From Monosporascus cannonballus (taxonomy: Eukaryota > Ascomycota > Sordariomycetes > Xylariales), in contig QJNS01000100.1 of assembly GCA_004154925.1 (NCBI GenBank), forward strand, positions 186,001-250,000: a stretch of DNA of 64,000 bases, in the 5' to 3' direction. Positions 13,826 to 24,570 of this stretch are shown here, piece after piece; within the stretch, counting starts at the first letter, position 1, and the number at the start of each line of letters is the position of its first letter. The notes beneath the pieces were generated by a model. It ran no database searches. It saw only the letters and a list, made by a program, of their open reading frames with translations, and was not told where the DNA came from. The translations under genes and the position numbers were made by a program.

Positions 13826-15258
13826 TAAACATATCCACTGACCGCGATGTTTCTGAAGCGGTTAACGAAGTTCATCTCAGACTAGAAGATTATGAAGACC
13901 TAACCGACTGGAGGACGTTTGGGTTTCGTTATAGGTTGTAGGCTTCTTTGATCACCCACTGACGCTCCCCCTTAGGCAACTACTATGATACAAGACTATA
14001 CGTGCCAATAGTAGGCCATATCTAGCAGCTCTATCCCATAATCATCATTATCAGGATGTTGCTAATTAAATTGTAAGCGTAGGGTGAACGGCATCAAGCC
14101 AACGAGTTGTCATACAACAATCCACGGGATATCTCGGCACAGGCGTTCTAGTCCCTTCTGGGCTGATCTCGATTGACACGTGTAGGCTGTACGGCGCGGA
14201 GTATTCCCATAATCACATGGATCTTTTGTGCCTACGGGGCGCTTTGGATGGGCTGTTTCCGATACTGGGCAGTGATGAGTGGTCAGTGGTAACGATTTCA
14301 TGCGGCCAAGACTCCTGGCAAGCTCTAAATATATCGCTGACAAAAAGGAGCGATAGGATTGATGGACGAATATAGCTATCCAGCCGACGCCTATTCGGCG
14401 ATGGCTACATGACCATGGGTATGGAGCTTCATATTCCGGCTTTCCGGGGAGCCGCCAGATGTCGACCGGTCCTAGGGCCACGACATCCATCACGAGGCCC
14501 TGCGGTTGGTCTGAAATGGCGTTGCGGGCGAGGTGCGGACGTGGTCCTCGAAGCTCTTGACGTCAGACGTTTGCATCGATTATGGATCTACGGCGGTCTA
14601 CGGCACAGCTCCCTCGATTAAATGCGACTGTGGAGTGATTGTACTCATTAATTTACCAATTATATCCCAACATGGTTCCCTATCAGATCTCCGGCTAAAT
14701 TGCCCTCCCGCTTATAACCTCCTTTCCTTCCTACTACAGCTGTCCTTTCTCGTCTTGGCTTTTCAACTGTAGTTTCTCAGCCCTCCGTATCCTAAAGAAG
14801 CTTTGCTATGGCGCGGATTGCTGTCCCTCTTTTCTAAAGATAGCTTAAGGTGAGGGGCCACCAAGGGGAAGGATCGACATGGAGGTCAAGTAATTTTCTC
14901 TTATAGGGCCGGTCACCCTCCTTGCTGTTCGACATGAATCACGACGCGATCCGGACATACCTCGCCGTGGGCATTTAATCTCAAGGACTTACTTGCAGAC
15001 GGCCTAGTCACCTGTCGGTAACAGTGTCGGTATATTACTGTAACTCTATCCCCCACCTCAGGTGTCGGTAAGATACTCTAAATCCATTGAGGTGTGATTG
15101 GTTATCCCTTTGAAGCCTAACTCACCAATCCATTGTGCGGTATCAACAGCCTTCCCACAATCGCCTGACCCCCTGAGAGCCTCTCACAGGCCCGCCATAC
15201 TTCGTGCCAACTTGCCGTCTCTTCATTCGTCGTTTGCTTCGAAGCACTTGACGTCAGA
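13826..15258. other. gene-free stretch upstream of the AA8 gene
   Basis: No gene is supported. The minus strand at 14110-14620 has two overlapping medium-length frames, but their translations resemble no family I know and show no splice pattern, so they may be another decayed gene. A CRE-like octamer TGACGTCA occurs at 14558 and again at 15249. An inverted CCAAT (GATTGG) lies near 15094, which is promoter-like for the next gene. Confidence 0.35.
15249..15256 (+). promoter_or_regulatory. CRE-like palindrome TGACGTCA before the AA8 start codon
   Basis: The perfect octamer bound by CREB/ATF-type bZIP factors ends two bases before the ATG. The flanking context (TCGAAGC.CTTGACGTCAGA) is nearly identical to a second site at 14550-14567. 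Function is inferred from the consensus only. At this distance it would lie in the 5' UTR. Confidence 0.3.
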
Positions 15259-15652
15259 ATGCATTGGAAGTTGAGCTTAGCATATGCTGTTGCCCTGTTG
15301 GGCTTAGGTAAGCACTATAACAAAGATGTGTAGAAGACTCTTTGCTCACAGAAACGGCAGCCCCTACGACCGAGGCAGCTAACTCTGTCGTATTCCGCGA
15401 CGCTCAGAGTGGCTTCACTTTTACTTCCTTTGATGCGGCGTTTCAAATCGGGAGGTACATATCTTACCGAGTCGCCATACCAGCCAACGCCGTCTCGGGC
15501 CAGCCGTACGATGCCGTGCTTCAGGTGGTCGCCCCCATAGACGTCGGCTGGGCCGGTTTCGCCTGGGGAGGGGGCATGACGCGTAACCCACTAGCCGTCA
15601 ATTGGGCGAGCGGAAGCACGCCCGTCGTGTCATCTCGCTGGGCCCCGTAAGT

Positions 15653-15720
<68 letters not shown>

Positions 15721-16101
15721 NNNNNNNNNNCCCCCCCCCCCCCCCCGGTATAGTCCGTACTATTTTGACTATTACTGACGGCGTCCAGGAGCCATTCAAT
15801 GCCCGGTGCCTACTCCGGTGCTACGTACCAGATCCTCAGCAGAGCGTCGAGCGTGAACGGCACGCACTGGAAGGTCACGGCTCTATGCAAAGGGTGCACA
15901 TCGTGGGCCGGTTCTAGCGGCACTGTCATCCTTAACCCCGCGGGGGAGACTCGGTTCGCGTTCGCTTACTCGCGTGTGAAGCCCTCCGGCACATCCCCCG
16001 ACGCGATCATCACTGTCCACTCTGTGACGAACACCTGGATGCATGACCTTAACGGAGGGAAGAATGTAAACTTCGATGAGCTGGTGAGAAGCAACATGTA
16101 A
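15259..16101 (+). CDS. secreted AA8 cytochrome b protein (CDH-type haem domain), 218 aa
   Basis: Three exons (15259-15307, 15352-15646, 15789-16101) join in frame to 218 residues. Residues 1-16 are a short signal peptide (MHWKLSLAYAVALLGL). The rest is one cytochrome domain of the cellobiose-dehydrogenase/AA8 iron reductase family. The family's axial haem ligands are a Met and a His about 98 residues apart. Here Met92 (in WGGGMTRNPL) and His192 (in ITVHSVTNTW) fit, and NGTHW, CKGCTSW and the Cys148/Cys151 pair are family-typical. There is no flavin dehydrogenase domain and no CBM1, so it is a free cytochrome. Such proteins can shuttle electrons to Fe(III) or to lytic polysaccharide monooxygenases outside the cell. 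Intron 2 (15647-15788) starts GTAAGT, ends CAG and contains the assembly gap. The exons around it are in phase, so the gene is probably intact. Confidence 0.85.
15653..15746. other. assembly gap flanked by poly-G and poly-C
   Basis: There are 68 consecutive G, then 10 N, then 16 consecutive C, starting six bases into intron 2 of the AA8 gene. G on the left and C on the right means that reads entering from either side report G. That is the dark-cycle artefact of two-colour sequencing chemistry, or a real hard-to-read G-tract extended by artefact. Its true length is unknown. Confidence 0.85.
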
Positions 16102-18545
16102 ACTGGGATGAAGGACTAAAGGTGCAGCGAATAGGGGTTTATTGCTTTGGTTAGGTGTAAATACAAGAGAGTCTCTATAGAGTCGCGCACAATACTGGAA
16201 TGTCGTGGCCCTCAAACACTTGATGTTTTCTTAAACGCGCAATGCAGCACAATATTGAACATACGTCACGACTGATATCTGCTCAATTATCATAGTGGTG
16301 CATCCATCTGCCTACCTTCCCTGGCCACGCCGCCTTTTGTGCAGTCATTCTCCGTTTGGTAGAAGGGCCGGAACACCGTTTCCCCTTTAACAGAGCCGCA
16401 CAGGACCTAGGGCTTCCAAGCGGCTTGTGCTGCTAAAATTTTCCGGCTTGACTGTACCGCTCCTGACGCTTTCTCGTTTTCGGCATGATTGCACTGGCAC
16501 AAGGAATATATCGATTCATGAGTCGTCATGATCTTCCTGGCGACGAAGGCTATGGCGGCTGCCGTTAGGAGTCTTGGAATGTGAATAGGTACGCGCTTTT
16601 AATGTTAAGTTTCCTGGCTTAAGTGGCAAAGTGTACTGGCTCAATAGTGCCACGTCCGTTCTGAAGAATGAATGTTCTGGTAAATCCTTAGCCGGTACTC
16701 AGAGGAGCTTATTGGTCGATATGCAATGGGGCTTTTCGATAGGCAGCACGTCCTTAATCGACTCAGTTGTCGAGCCGAACAAAGAACTATGGCGTTCGCA
16801 TCCTACGCTATTCGAGCAACCCTTGGAGGCGATGTCTCGAGAGGAAGCTGTTCCACAGCATGATAAGGTGTTAAGAGCGAATATGTTATAAGATTGTCAC
16901 AGTTCCTAACTAACAGATTAGGCAAGTTAGAAGTTGACCCATACAAGTTCATACCCCAAGACAGACATAATGGTGGTTCGGAGGCTTTTCGGTCTTCCTC
17001 GTTGCGCTTGTACCCTCACTACAACAACGGGGCAGTAGAGGCCGAAGCAAAGGACTCCACTCCGCCAGTCGCCCTAGGAAAATGGGTTAACGTCCATCCA
17101 CCGGCAATCGAATATATGGATGAACTCGGCGATTTATCGATATATAGTTACCCGTAAACGATATGGACGCCAAAGGTATATATATTTCTTAATATTTCTG
17201 TTCAAATTTATGTAATTCCGTGCCGGAACTTTCCCCTTTATCCCTACCAGACCTATCAATTCAAAATTTAAACCATATTCTCGATTTATACGTACATTTT
17301 TCTATATGTAACGCCGTATTCTACTTATTATGGGCATAATGACAATACGTGAAAACTTTAGCGAAATAAATGGCAGTAAACTTTAAAGCTGAATAGGTAT
17401 ATTAAGCATAACCATTGCGCAACATATTACGCAACCCGTGGAGATCGGTTGGATTGCTTTAGCTCCTGTGGCGCTGGCATTGCGCAATGAATCACTCGGT
17501 GCTGACACCGTGACGTCTTTGAATTCTTTTACCGGGTTTCTTGAGTTTCTTCAGTCTAGAGTTGGCAAAAGTGTCACTGCGCATCAATCCTCTTGGGCCA
17601 CCTATGACCTGGAGCATGGGACCAGTCCCGAAGATGGGTAAACAATTCCCTTTGAAAGCTCGCTCCACTCACAATAGTGATGCCGACACAAGTAGCTACT
17701 GCAAACCACTTAGTTACCAGCTTACAATAACCGGGATGCGAAGTTTTCATGGTTGGGAGCCATCGAAACACCAGGTGAGAAATGGCTGACAATGTGGGTC
17801 AACCCCCCCCGCTTCTCCTTTGACAACTTGGCTAATATCACATAGGCTGTTGTATGTGCACATCCCTGAAGTGAATGCGAGACAACTGCAACTGTCCTGT
17901 GCTTGGTTGAAGCCACCACGATCAAAGTATAAACCTCGCCAGACACCTCCTCTGCCCACCGAAGTTAATCCCATCAATTCCGGACCTCGTAGATAAGCCA
18001 CTGCAAAATCTATTCTCCCCTGTATTCCAGCACCCAGATCCTAGTTCTCCTATTCAGCCCTCCTAGTTACGTTTGGTGTGTTGGCTTGCCGCCTTCTTAG
18101 CCTGGTTTCTGAGTGTGTTGTGTGCCTTGTGTGTTGTTGTTGTTATGACACGTCAATCTAGACGACGTAAATTGCTGAGGTTGTGTACAACCTCGCCTCT
18201 TTTGCTCAAGCCCCTTCAGGCGCTAATCACCCTATGCTCACCCTTACGCAAGCATCAAGGCCGCTATACCGCAGTACTAAATAACTTTAATTATAAAGGA
18301 AAGGTTCTGAAATAAGCCTGTATTACTCCTTAAATGGCCAATGGAAGTGTCCATCAGAAGCCGCATGCTGTAGGTCTACCTTTTCTAGATCCAGGTTTAC
18401 GATCGCATTCGCCTGCTTATTGTACAAGAGAAGGAGAAGTAATGACCAATCTCTGCTCGGGTACCTCTACCGTAACCTTTCCCTTAGACAGTAGCTGCAC
18501 CCTTCAAGGGATAATCAGTTGCCCACTCGGTAAGCAAAACTATGC
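16102..18545. other. stretch without a supported gene
   Basis: Composition is mostly normal, with a slightly AT-richer piece at 17160-17410. The plus strand has an open stretch at 16589-16891 with no ATG at its start. A second open stretch in another frame (about 16894-17157) ends in GDLSIYSYP. Together they could be one gene with a frameshift or an unseen intron, but the translations match no family I know. A further frame at 17438-17641 also has no ATG and no recognisable motif. The 3' flank of the terpene synthase gene begins at its right end. Confidence 0.35.
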
Positions 18546-19773
18546 TCATAATGTAAACGTTTGGCTTCCATCTTCGTTGACTACTTCCAGCATGCTGTAT
18601 CTCTGTGTTTCGAGGCTAATGACAATCAGCATCGAAATTTTAGTACTCAAGTCGGCCTCTCATATGTCTTACCTCCAAATCAGATTGCCAACACAGTTGC
18701 TTTTCTGGACTTCAATGAAGCGTTTCACCTTTTGGTATATCTCCTCGTCCTCGGTTTGTCCGGATAATAAGGCCCTTGTGGCTTCATTGAACCGTTCCTT
18801 TGAACTTTTCAATGCCGCCAGGGACTCGGATATTGCTTTCTGAATGTTGTTGGTCAATGCAAATGTTAGAGGCACGATGCTGTCAATGCAATCCAGGCGC
18901 ATCTCCTTTTTCAGAGATACAAGATCGTTTGTAATCGAAATGATAAGGTTCGTCTCGTCCCATATAGCTTCCATGTACTTACACCTCATCACCTCTGACG
19001 GCAACTGCGATGATATCGAGAATTCACCAGCGGCAGAGCCAATGTACACAGCGCTTGTGCCTAAGCGGAATGCCCAATATTCCTCCAGAGTAGGAATCTG
19101 TCCTCTTAGTCTGAACCTTTGCTCAACTTCAGAAGCCTCCATAAATCGCGCAACTGCATTATAGAATCGTCGACATTGCTCCATATCATAGCAAGCTCGT
19201 AGAGTAGAACCAATTATGTCGAAGCTTTGGACGATGCGATTGAGCGGCCGAAAATCCATTTCAACAGGCACCAAACCAAGACAATCGCCCACGAATTGCA
19301 GCGTATGCTGTCTGTATGTTTGTGCGCCGTCAAAATCGCCAGAAAAAGCCCCTGTTGGCTCATCTATCTCGTCATCCCATGTGAAAAGCCAGATAACGAG
19401 ATAGGTGAGAGTCTTGAGCTCCTCGAATCCAGCATCAGGCCACCAAAGGGCTGTAAACAGTCCGAAGTCCGCGGCCTGCAACTGCTTTTGCTTGGCTTTG
19501 CTAAACCCGAGACTGTAAGCCGCTTTTAGTAACATTAGCGGTATTATGTTTGTTATAAGCTTTTGAGAAATACCTTTGTATTCTGATTTCGGCTTCCTTT
19601 CTGAGTGGTTCTACCCATTTGCTACAATGTCTCAAGCTGGTTCCTCTCCAATTGGAAAAGATGGGTTTCAGGTTGGGGATGTGGGCTGTACGGCCCTTGA
19701 GCCTAGAAAGCAAAGCCTCTCGAGGGGTTGTAGGATATGTTGTGGACTTAGGCTGAAGAGTCGTCTTTCCCAT
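18546..19773 (-). CDS. class I terpene (sesquiterpene) synthase, 369 aa
   Basis: Three exons on the minus strand (19773-19574, 19512-18673, 18615-18546) join to 370 codons. Both introns (61 and 57 bp) are GT...AG and keep phase. The protein has all marks of a fungal class I terpene cyclase. The aspartate-rich metal motif is D113-D-E-I-D117. The NSE metal motif is N262-D-L-V-S266-L-K-K-E270. The C-terminal NLIWSLETQRY contains the Arg352-Tyr353 pair that contacts the diphosphate. The N-terminal IPNLKPIFSNW is common in this family. It should ionise a prenyl diphosphate, most likely farnesyl diphosphate, with Mg2+ in the cytosol and cyclise it; the product cannot be predicted. The length is usual for sesquiterpene synthases. 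It is transcribed away from the P450 at 20504, so the two probably share a promoter region and a pathway. Confidence 0.93.
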
Positions 19774-20503
19774 CGCTCAAAGCCCTTTCGTACCCCTGGA
19801 AGGTGGTAGAAGATGCAGAAACGGCGCACAGATCACTGCAGAACAACCCGTAATAAATGGAAATAATGGACAATCTAATGAATATACTTCGGTGTTGTAA
19901 GGTAGACAAACTGCTGGTGGCTTCTACTATCTACAAAAAATTGTATATCGTCCACATATAAATAATGTTAGTAACCAAAGGTCAAAGAAAGGAAAAGCTG
20001 CACCATGGTTACATAACACCCTTCAGCTTGTATCAGCGGAAAGAACATGATATCATGTGTTGTTGTCTTGGTACTTCTCCTTACCCGCCCCTCTTCTCTT
20101 TTGTTGGCGATCATGCAGAAACCCAGCTGGGTGTATGTGTGTGTGTGTGGGTATAGGGTGGGGGAGGGGTGAGTGTAGGTGGAAGCGGAACTAGTAATTT
20201 CGGCCAGTCAATTCTCCCCGGCTGTTAGGCTACAGGTCACGTAACATCTTTATAAAAGGAGAAGCATGGTGACGGTAAGAACATGGAGAAAGGAAGGTCG
20301 GATTCATAATATAATATCCCCATTAACTTCTAAAGTACTTTCAACCCCTTTTCAACCTCGATGGGTCACCATATTTCAGGCGGTTCAGTTTCGAAATAGA
20401 AGCAGTCAAAAATCGGTGCTACAAAGCATATCAGAATGCAGTCGTAAAGAACTTTGTCAAGGTTTGCCTGTCTGGAGTTTCTGAGTTAGGCAAGCATTTC
20501 ATA
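19774..20503. promoter_or_regulatory. divergent promoter region of terpene synthase and P450
   Basis: These 730 bp separate the two start codons and hold no gene. Visible elements are a (GT)n run near 20132-20150, a G-rich stretch (GGGTGGGGGAGGGG) near 20156-20169, and a TATAAAAG box at 20251-20258, 246 bp before the P450 ATG. A cluster-specific regulator site could lie here, but none can be named from the sequence. Confidence 0.5.
20251..20258 (+). promoter_or_regulatory. TATA box candidate for the P450 gene
   Basis: The sequence TATAAAAG matches the TATA consensus and lies 246 bp upstream of the P450 start. That would imply a long 5' UTR. No nearer TATA-like site was seen. Confidence 0.35.
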
Positions 20504-22283
20504 ATGATGGGCTTTCAAGGTCTTGGTTATGACCTATCATCATTTTTGATGTTCGCTGTTGTCAGTGGCTTTCTTGCATACACTGGCTTGGTCATCTACA
20601 GATTATACTTCCACCCACTTGCGAGATTCCCTGGGCCTCGCCTAGCAGCAGCCACTAGCTGGTATGAGGCTTATTATGAACTCGTGCACCAAGGAGGTGC
20701 TCAATATGCTTCCAAAGTCAGGAAACTACACAATGAATACGGCCCTATCATCCGCATCAATCCAAGTGAAATCTCGGTCAACGACGCGCAATTCCACGAC
20801 ACATTATACGCTCCTCAGCCGGCGGTAAGAGATCGGCATCCCAACTTCTCAGCAGCTCTTGGTACAACAAATGGCTCGTTCAGCACAGTCGACCACTACT
20901 TACATCGATCAAGAAGAATAGCATACAGTAAATTCTTCGCCTCGGCCAACGTGGTAGCTTCTGAGCACTTGGTTAGGGAGAAAGTAAACCATCTTTGTTA
21001 CCTGCTCAAGTTGAATAGCGAGAATATACAACATCTTCGAACATATTTCGCAGCCATCGCCTTCGATAGCTTTTATACGTGGGCGTTTGGAACCACTTTG
21101 GACCTGCTGGACGACCTACCTTTTGCACAAAAGTGTAACCAAACCGTTGAAGATCTGGTGACGGCCCCTCCGTTTTACAGGATGTTTCCATTGATCCTGA
21201 GTTGCGCTAGAAGAGTCCCGCGTGAGGTTCTTCGCAAGTTTTCCCGACATGTTGCCATGGTGTTTGATCTAAACACGGTGAGTGCGGTTTAGACATCCTT
21301 CGAGGATTTAGTCTAACTTAGCGTAGATGATTAAAGAACTAGCGGAGGGATTCGTGGCAAATAAGCGGTGCATCCCTGACAAAGAAAAGAGAGCTGGCGC
21401 TTCTGTTCGGTCTGAACCTGAAACACTGTTCTCCACGTTGCTGAAAAGCAATCTTCCAGATGAAGAGAAATCTGCTTTTCGAATGTCACAAGAAGGTATC
21501 GAAATGTTCATGGCCTCATTCACTCCTGGACGTACCATGATGCTTGGGATGTATTACCTTCATTCTAACCCGGATGTGCTCGGCCGTCTACGGATGGAGC
21601 TCGATAAAGCCAACCCTGATCCTGAAGTTGACCTTACTTTCAAAATCCTAAACAAGCTTCCATACTTGGTAAGTCAGCCCGAGTGTATATTTGCGCCTTC
21701 TGCTGATCTCACAACGATGCACAGCGCGCTGTTATGAAGGAAATTCTTCGCATCACATTCCCAGTAGGGTCTCGTCTCCCAATGATCTGTCATGAAGATA
21801 TCAAATACCTAAGTTGGGTCATTCCGGCAAATGTAGGACATCTCACAAGTCTGCCCCTTTTCGTGCGCTAATGGTGTATAGACTGCAATTTCAGTGAATC
21901 ATCGCAACATCCTATTCGATCAAGCAGTCTTTTATGAGCCCGACATGTTCAAGCCTGAAAGGTGGCTAGATGACAAGAACCCCATTGATGAGAAAAGATA
22001 CTATGTTGCGTTCGGTAAGGGCGGACGATCGTGCCCAGGGAAGGAGTATGATGATTGCCTGTTGTTACCTGCTATGTTGCCCCTGACTAACTTCTGGATC
22101 AGGTTCGCTACGCAACTTATCCAGACCACCCTTGCCAGCCTTATTCAACGATTCAAGTTTGAAATTATTGAAACATCATGGGAGAAAGATGTGGTGGCCA
22201 GTCACGAATCCATCCTGACGGCTCCGGCCTTCGGCAGCAGGGGTGTGAAATTCAGCCTCATAGGACACCGTAAACCTGACTGA
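20504..22283 (+). CDS. microsomal cytochrome P450, 522 aa, next to terpene synthase
   Basis: Five exons (20504-21277, 21327-21668, 21725-21832, 21882-22045, 22103-22283) give 523 codons in frame. The four introns are 49-57 bp. An N-terminal membrane anchor (about residues 12-35) leads to the proline-rich hinge HPLARFPGP. The K-helix is KEILR (Glu378, Arg381) and PERW is at 433-436. The haem-binding loop FGKGGRSCPG carries the thiolate Cys459. Overall it resembles fungal P450s of the trichodiene-oxygenase-like group. The I-helix is odd: where most P450s have A-G-x-D/E-T-T, this one reads M-A-S-F-T-P (320-325). It keeps Thr324 but lacks the acidic residue. Expected role: haem monooxygenase on the ER, using NADPH-P450 reductase, that oxidises the terpene made by the divergent neighbour. 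Two in-frame ATGs open the gene; the first is used here. Confidence 0.9.
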
Positions 22284-22601
22284 TGATGCCAGACTTGCGG
22301 AACACCTCACAGCGCGATCTACGATGTTGCATGTATGGTTGGTGGTCACAGCAGAGCCTTCCTAAGAACTTTTCTTCTTTGGGTAAACTACGCATGTACT
22401 TTTCCAGTCCATATCGAATAGATTCTACGGCAGTCCATCCAAGATGTAAATACGACGTGGGAGTCCATGAGCTTCCTTGGCTGCATAACGCAACCCAACA
22501 CTGCTCCTCGTAAGACGAAAAGGAGAAGAAAGAACATAATTGCAGTGGGGTAATTCGCAGCACCTGTCTGACCTAGTCGCTTTTGTAATATTCAGCTCAC
22601 G

Positions 22602-23216
22602 ATGTCGACTCAACTTAGTACTCCGTCTACCATAGAGGACCTATCTCGTCACGGTGACACCCAGCCGCGCGATTTCTCCAACATCTCAGAGGTTCTCAGC
22701 TTCTGGTTTGATCACGGCGAGGGGCTTGAAAAATGGTTCAAGCCGTCTCTCACGGTTGATGCCGAGTGTGGATCCTGGGAGCCGTTCGTCTCGGCAGCAC
22801 GCTCTGGCTCTCTCTCCCCCTGGGCGCAGACCGCAGATGGAACCCTCGCACTCCTGCTTCTCCTCGACCAACTCCCGCATAACATCTATTGCGGCACGCC
22901 TCAAGTTTACTCCTCGGACCCCCAGGCTCTGTCGCTCTCTCTAGACGCGATCGCCCGCGGCGTGGACAATGAGGTCCCGCTCGAGCGACAGATGTTCTTC
23001 TACCTGCCTATCATGCACCAGGAATCTCTCCTCGCGCAGGTAGGCAGCCTTGGCTTGTATCAGGGAATGGTTGCACGGGCGGAAGAGGGGACTGAGATGC
23101 ATAAGTTGTTGGATGAGGCTTTGCGCATGGCGCAGTTGCATGTCGACACCATCAGGAGGTTCGGATGATTTCCCGGACCGAACCAGGCTCTTCGGAGGGT
23201 AAGGAAGAGGAAATGA
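22602..23216 (+). pseudogene. DUF924 family protein with a premature TGA
   Basis: The single open exon 22602-23168 codes for 188 residues of the DUF924 family: VLSFWFDHGEGLEKWF, then ALLLLLDQLPHNIY, then FFYLPIMHQE. Family members are small all-helical, TPR-like proteins of unknown function. They usually continue after IRRFG with an R-F-P-x-R-N-x-A-L stretch. Here the codon after Gly188 is TGA (23166-23168), and the same frame then reads FPGPNQALRR before the next stop at 23214-23216. The TGA therefore replaces what should be an Arg codon (CGA to TGA). About 16 terminal residues are lost. The protein may still fold, so this is either a recent null or a slightly shortened functional gene. His and Cys also replace the usual Arg residues in the LDQFPRNIYRG-type motif. 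Confidence 0.75.
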
Positions 23217-24570
23217 TATTCTCAGCGACAAGGGTCCAAGAGGGTTCCAATCCTGTATCGTAAGGCTACCTATGAGAAAACAACGTGGAGAGTCACAGGT
23301 GGGAGCACAGTCACATAACTTGGAGCCTTGTGCAGGTCGCTGCATGTAACGGTGTTGGAGAATTAAGCATTGGTTACGGCACACTTGACGAGATCGTCAC
23401 ATTAAATGCAGACTTTCATTTTGCCACCGTGGTCGCTTGTCCCAGATGCGACCAAAAGCGGCCTTGAACGGTGTAGCTAACAATTTGCAGTGATGATGAG
23501 CGGCTGTTGGTCGGAGTACACGAACAATTTTAGAAGCCATGTAACCCAATATTGTCATGCAGGCTGGGTATTGCATGTGTCACACCACTTCTTAGGTCCA
23601 TCCTCAGGGTCTGATGAGTATGCTGAACAGCTATCAGGTCTATAACAGCATACAATAGCTGTCAGTAGCTTACACACACTAACTCGAGAAAAGAGTGTGG
23701 CCCGAGATAGACACCCTTACAGAAAGCAGGATGCAAAATCTTCTCACACTCTGTGTATTATTTGGATGTTCCCTTGAATATGTCACCGACAATTGACGGC
23801 CCCAGCATAAGAAGTAAGCCTAACCTACTACGGTATCAGGCAAAATATTTAACACACTGTCAGGTACCAGTGGGCCGCGCTGGTAGCCAGGCTACCCAAA
23901 TTAAGTGTAGCCTTTCCATGGGTCAACCATATGTACTTGCGAAGAATTATAATACACTAATCCAAGGGCGGTTAGTACCGATGGGTCTTGCAGCCCACAT
24001 ACCTAGCAGTGTGATTAAAGTTACATAACACCGGAGTATACAACTGAGTAGCAGAGTGCGGCTTGAGTCTTAGGTGCAGTTCGTAAACTTTCAGCATGGC
24101 TTGCTGATTGACCTTTTTGACGGCAATACCGGTAGTACAAAGGTCGGAAATTTCGACGAGTCAAAATAAATCTGTCGTCGATCCACAGTCCTTTCAGTAC
24201 CGATTTCGTTGTTGGAGACTTATGTCCGTGCGTTCAGCAAACTTAAAACAAATAATTAATTTTGGTTGGGTGCATTGCCGGACAATGGGGACGGTATCCA
24301 CCAGCAAAAATACAGATACCTGGGGTACAAGCCCCAGAAAATACATCGTCGGAAAAGCCTAAATATTTCAGAATCAGCCGCGTTTGCTGAAAGTTCCCGA
24401 ACTGCCCCTTAGCGATCAGGTATTACGCCCTTAGTCGCCCTGCACTCTTTGCACAGACTGTAACAGTTTATCATCTCTGCAATATTTGAATGACGTTATA
24501 TATCCCATTATGTAATGTAGGAAATGTTCTGCTTGGATGTGAATGTATTCTCTCGGGGGTCTCCACGCCT
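23217..24570. other. gene-free intergenic stretch
   Basis: It has normal composition and only short frames that do not begin at ATG or match no family. The terminators of the DUF924 gene (plus strand) and of the HHE gene (minus strand) should lie here, because these two genes converge on this region. Confidence 0.45.

Noticed and set aside
15521..15917. Frames coding for long glycine or proline runs
   Set aside because: They are translations through the poly-G / N / poly-C gap and through an intron, not proteins.
17438..17641. Frame beginning EIGWIALAPVALAL as a nucleoside-phosphorylase-type protein
   Set aside because: The faint resemblance to the GWI.ALP start of that family does not continue, and there is no ATG.
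18844..19529. Several plus-strand frames across the terpene synthase
   Set aside because: They are antisense shadows. The minus strand carries all conserved cyclase motifs and consistent splice sites.
22686..22944. Frames overlapping the DUF924 gene on both strands
   Set aside because: They have no family match, and the DUF924 frame explains the sequence.
23753..24362. Two medium plus-strand frames between the DUF924 and HHE genes
   Set aside because: The first has no ATG start, and neither has a recognisable domain or splice signals in phase.
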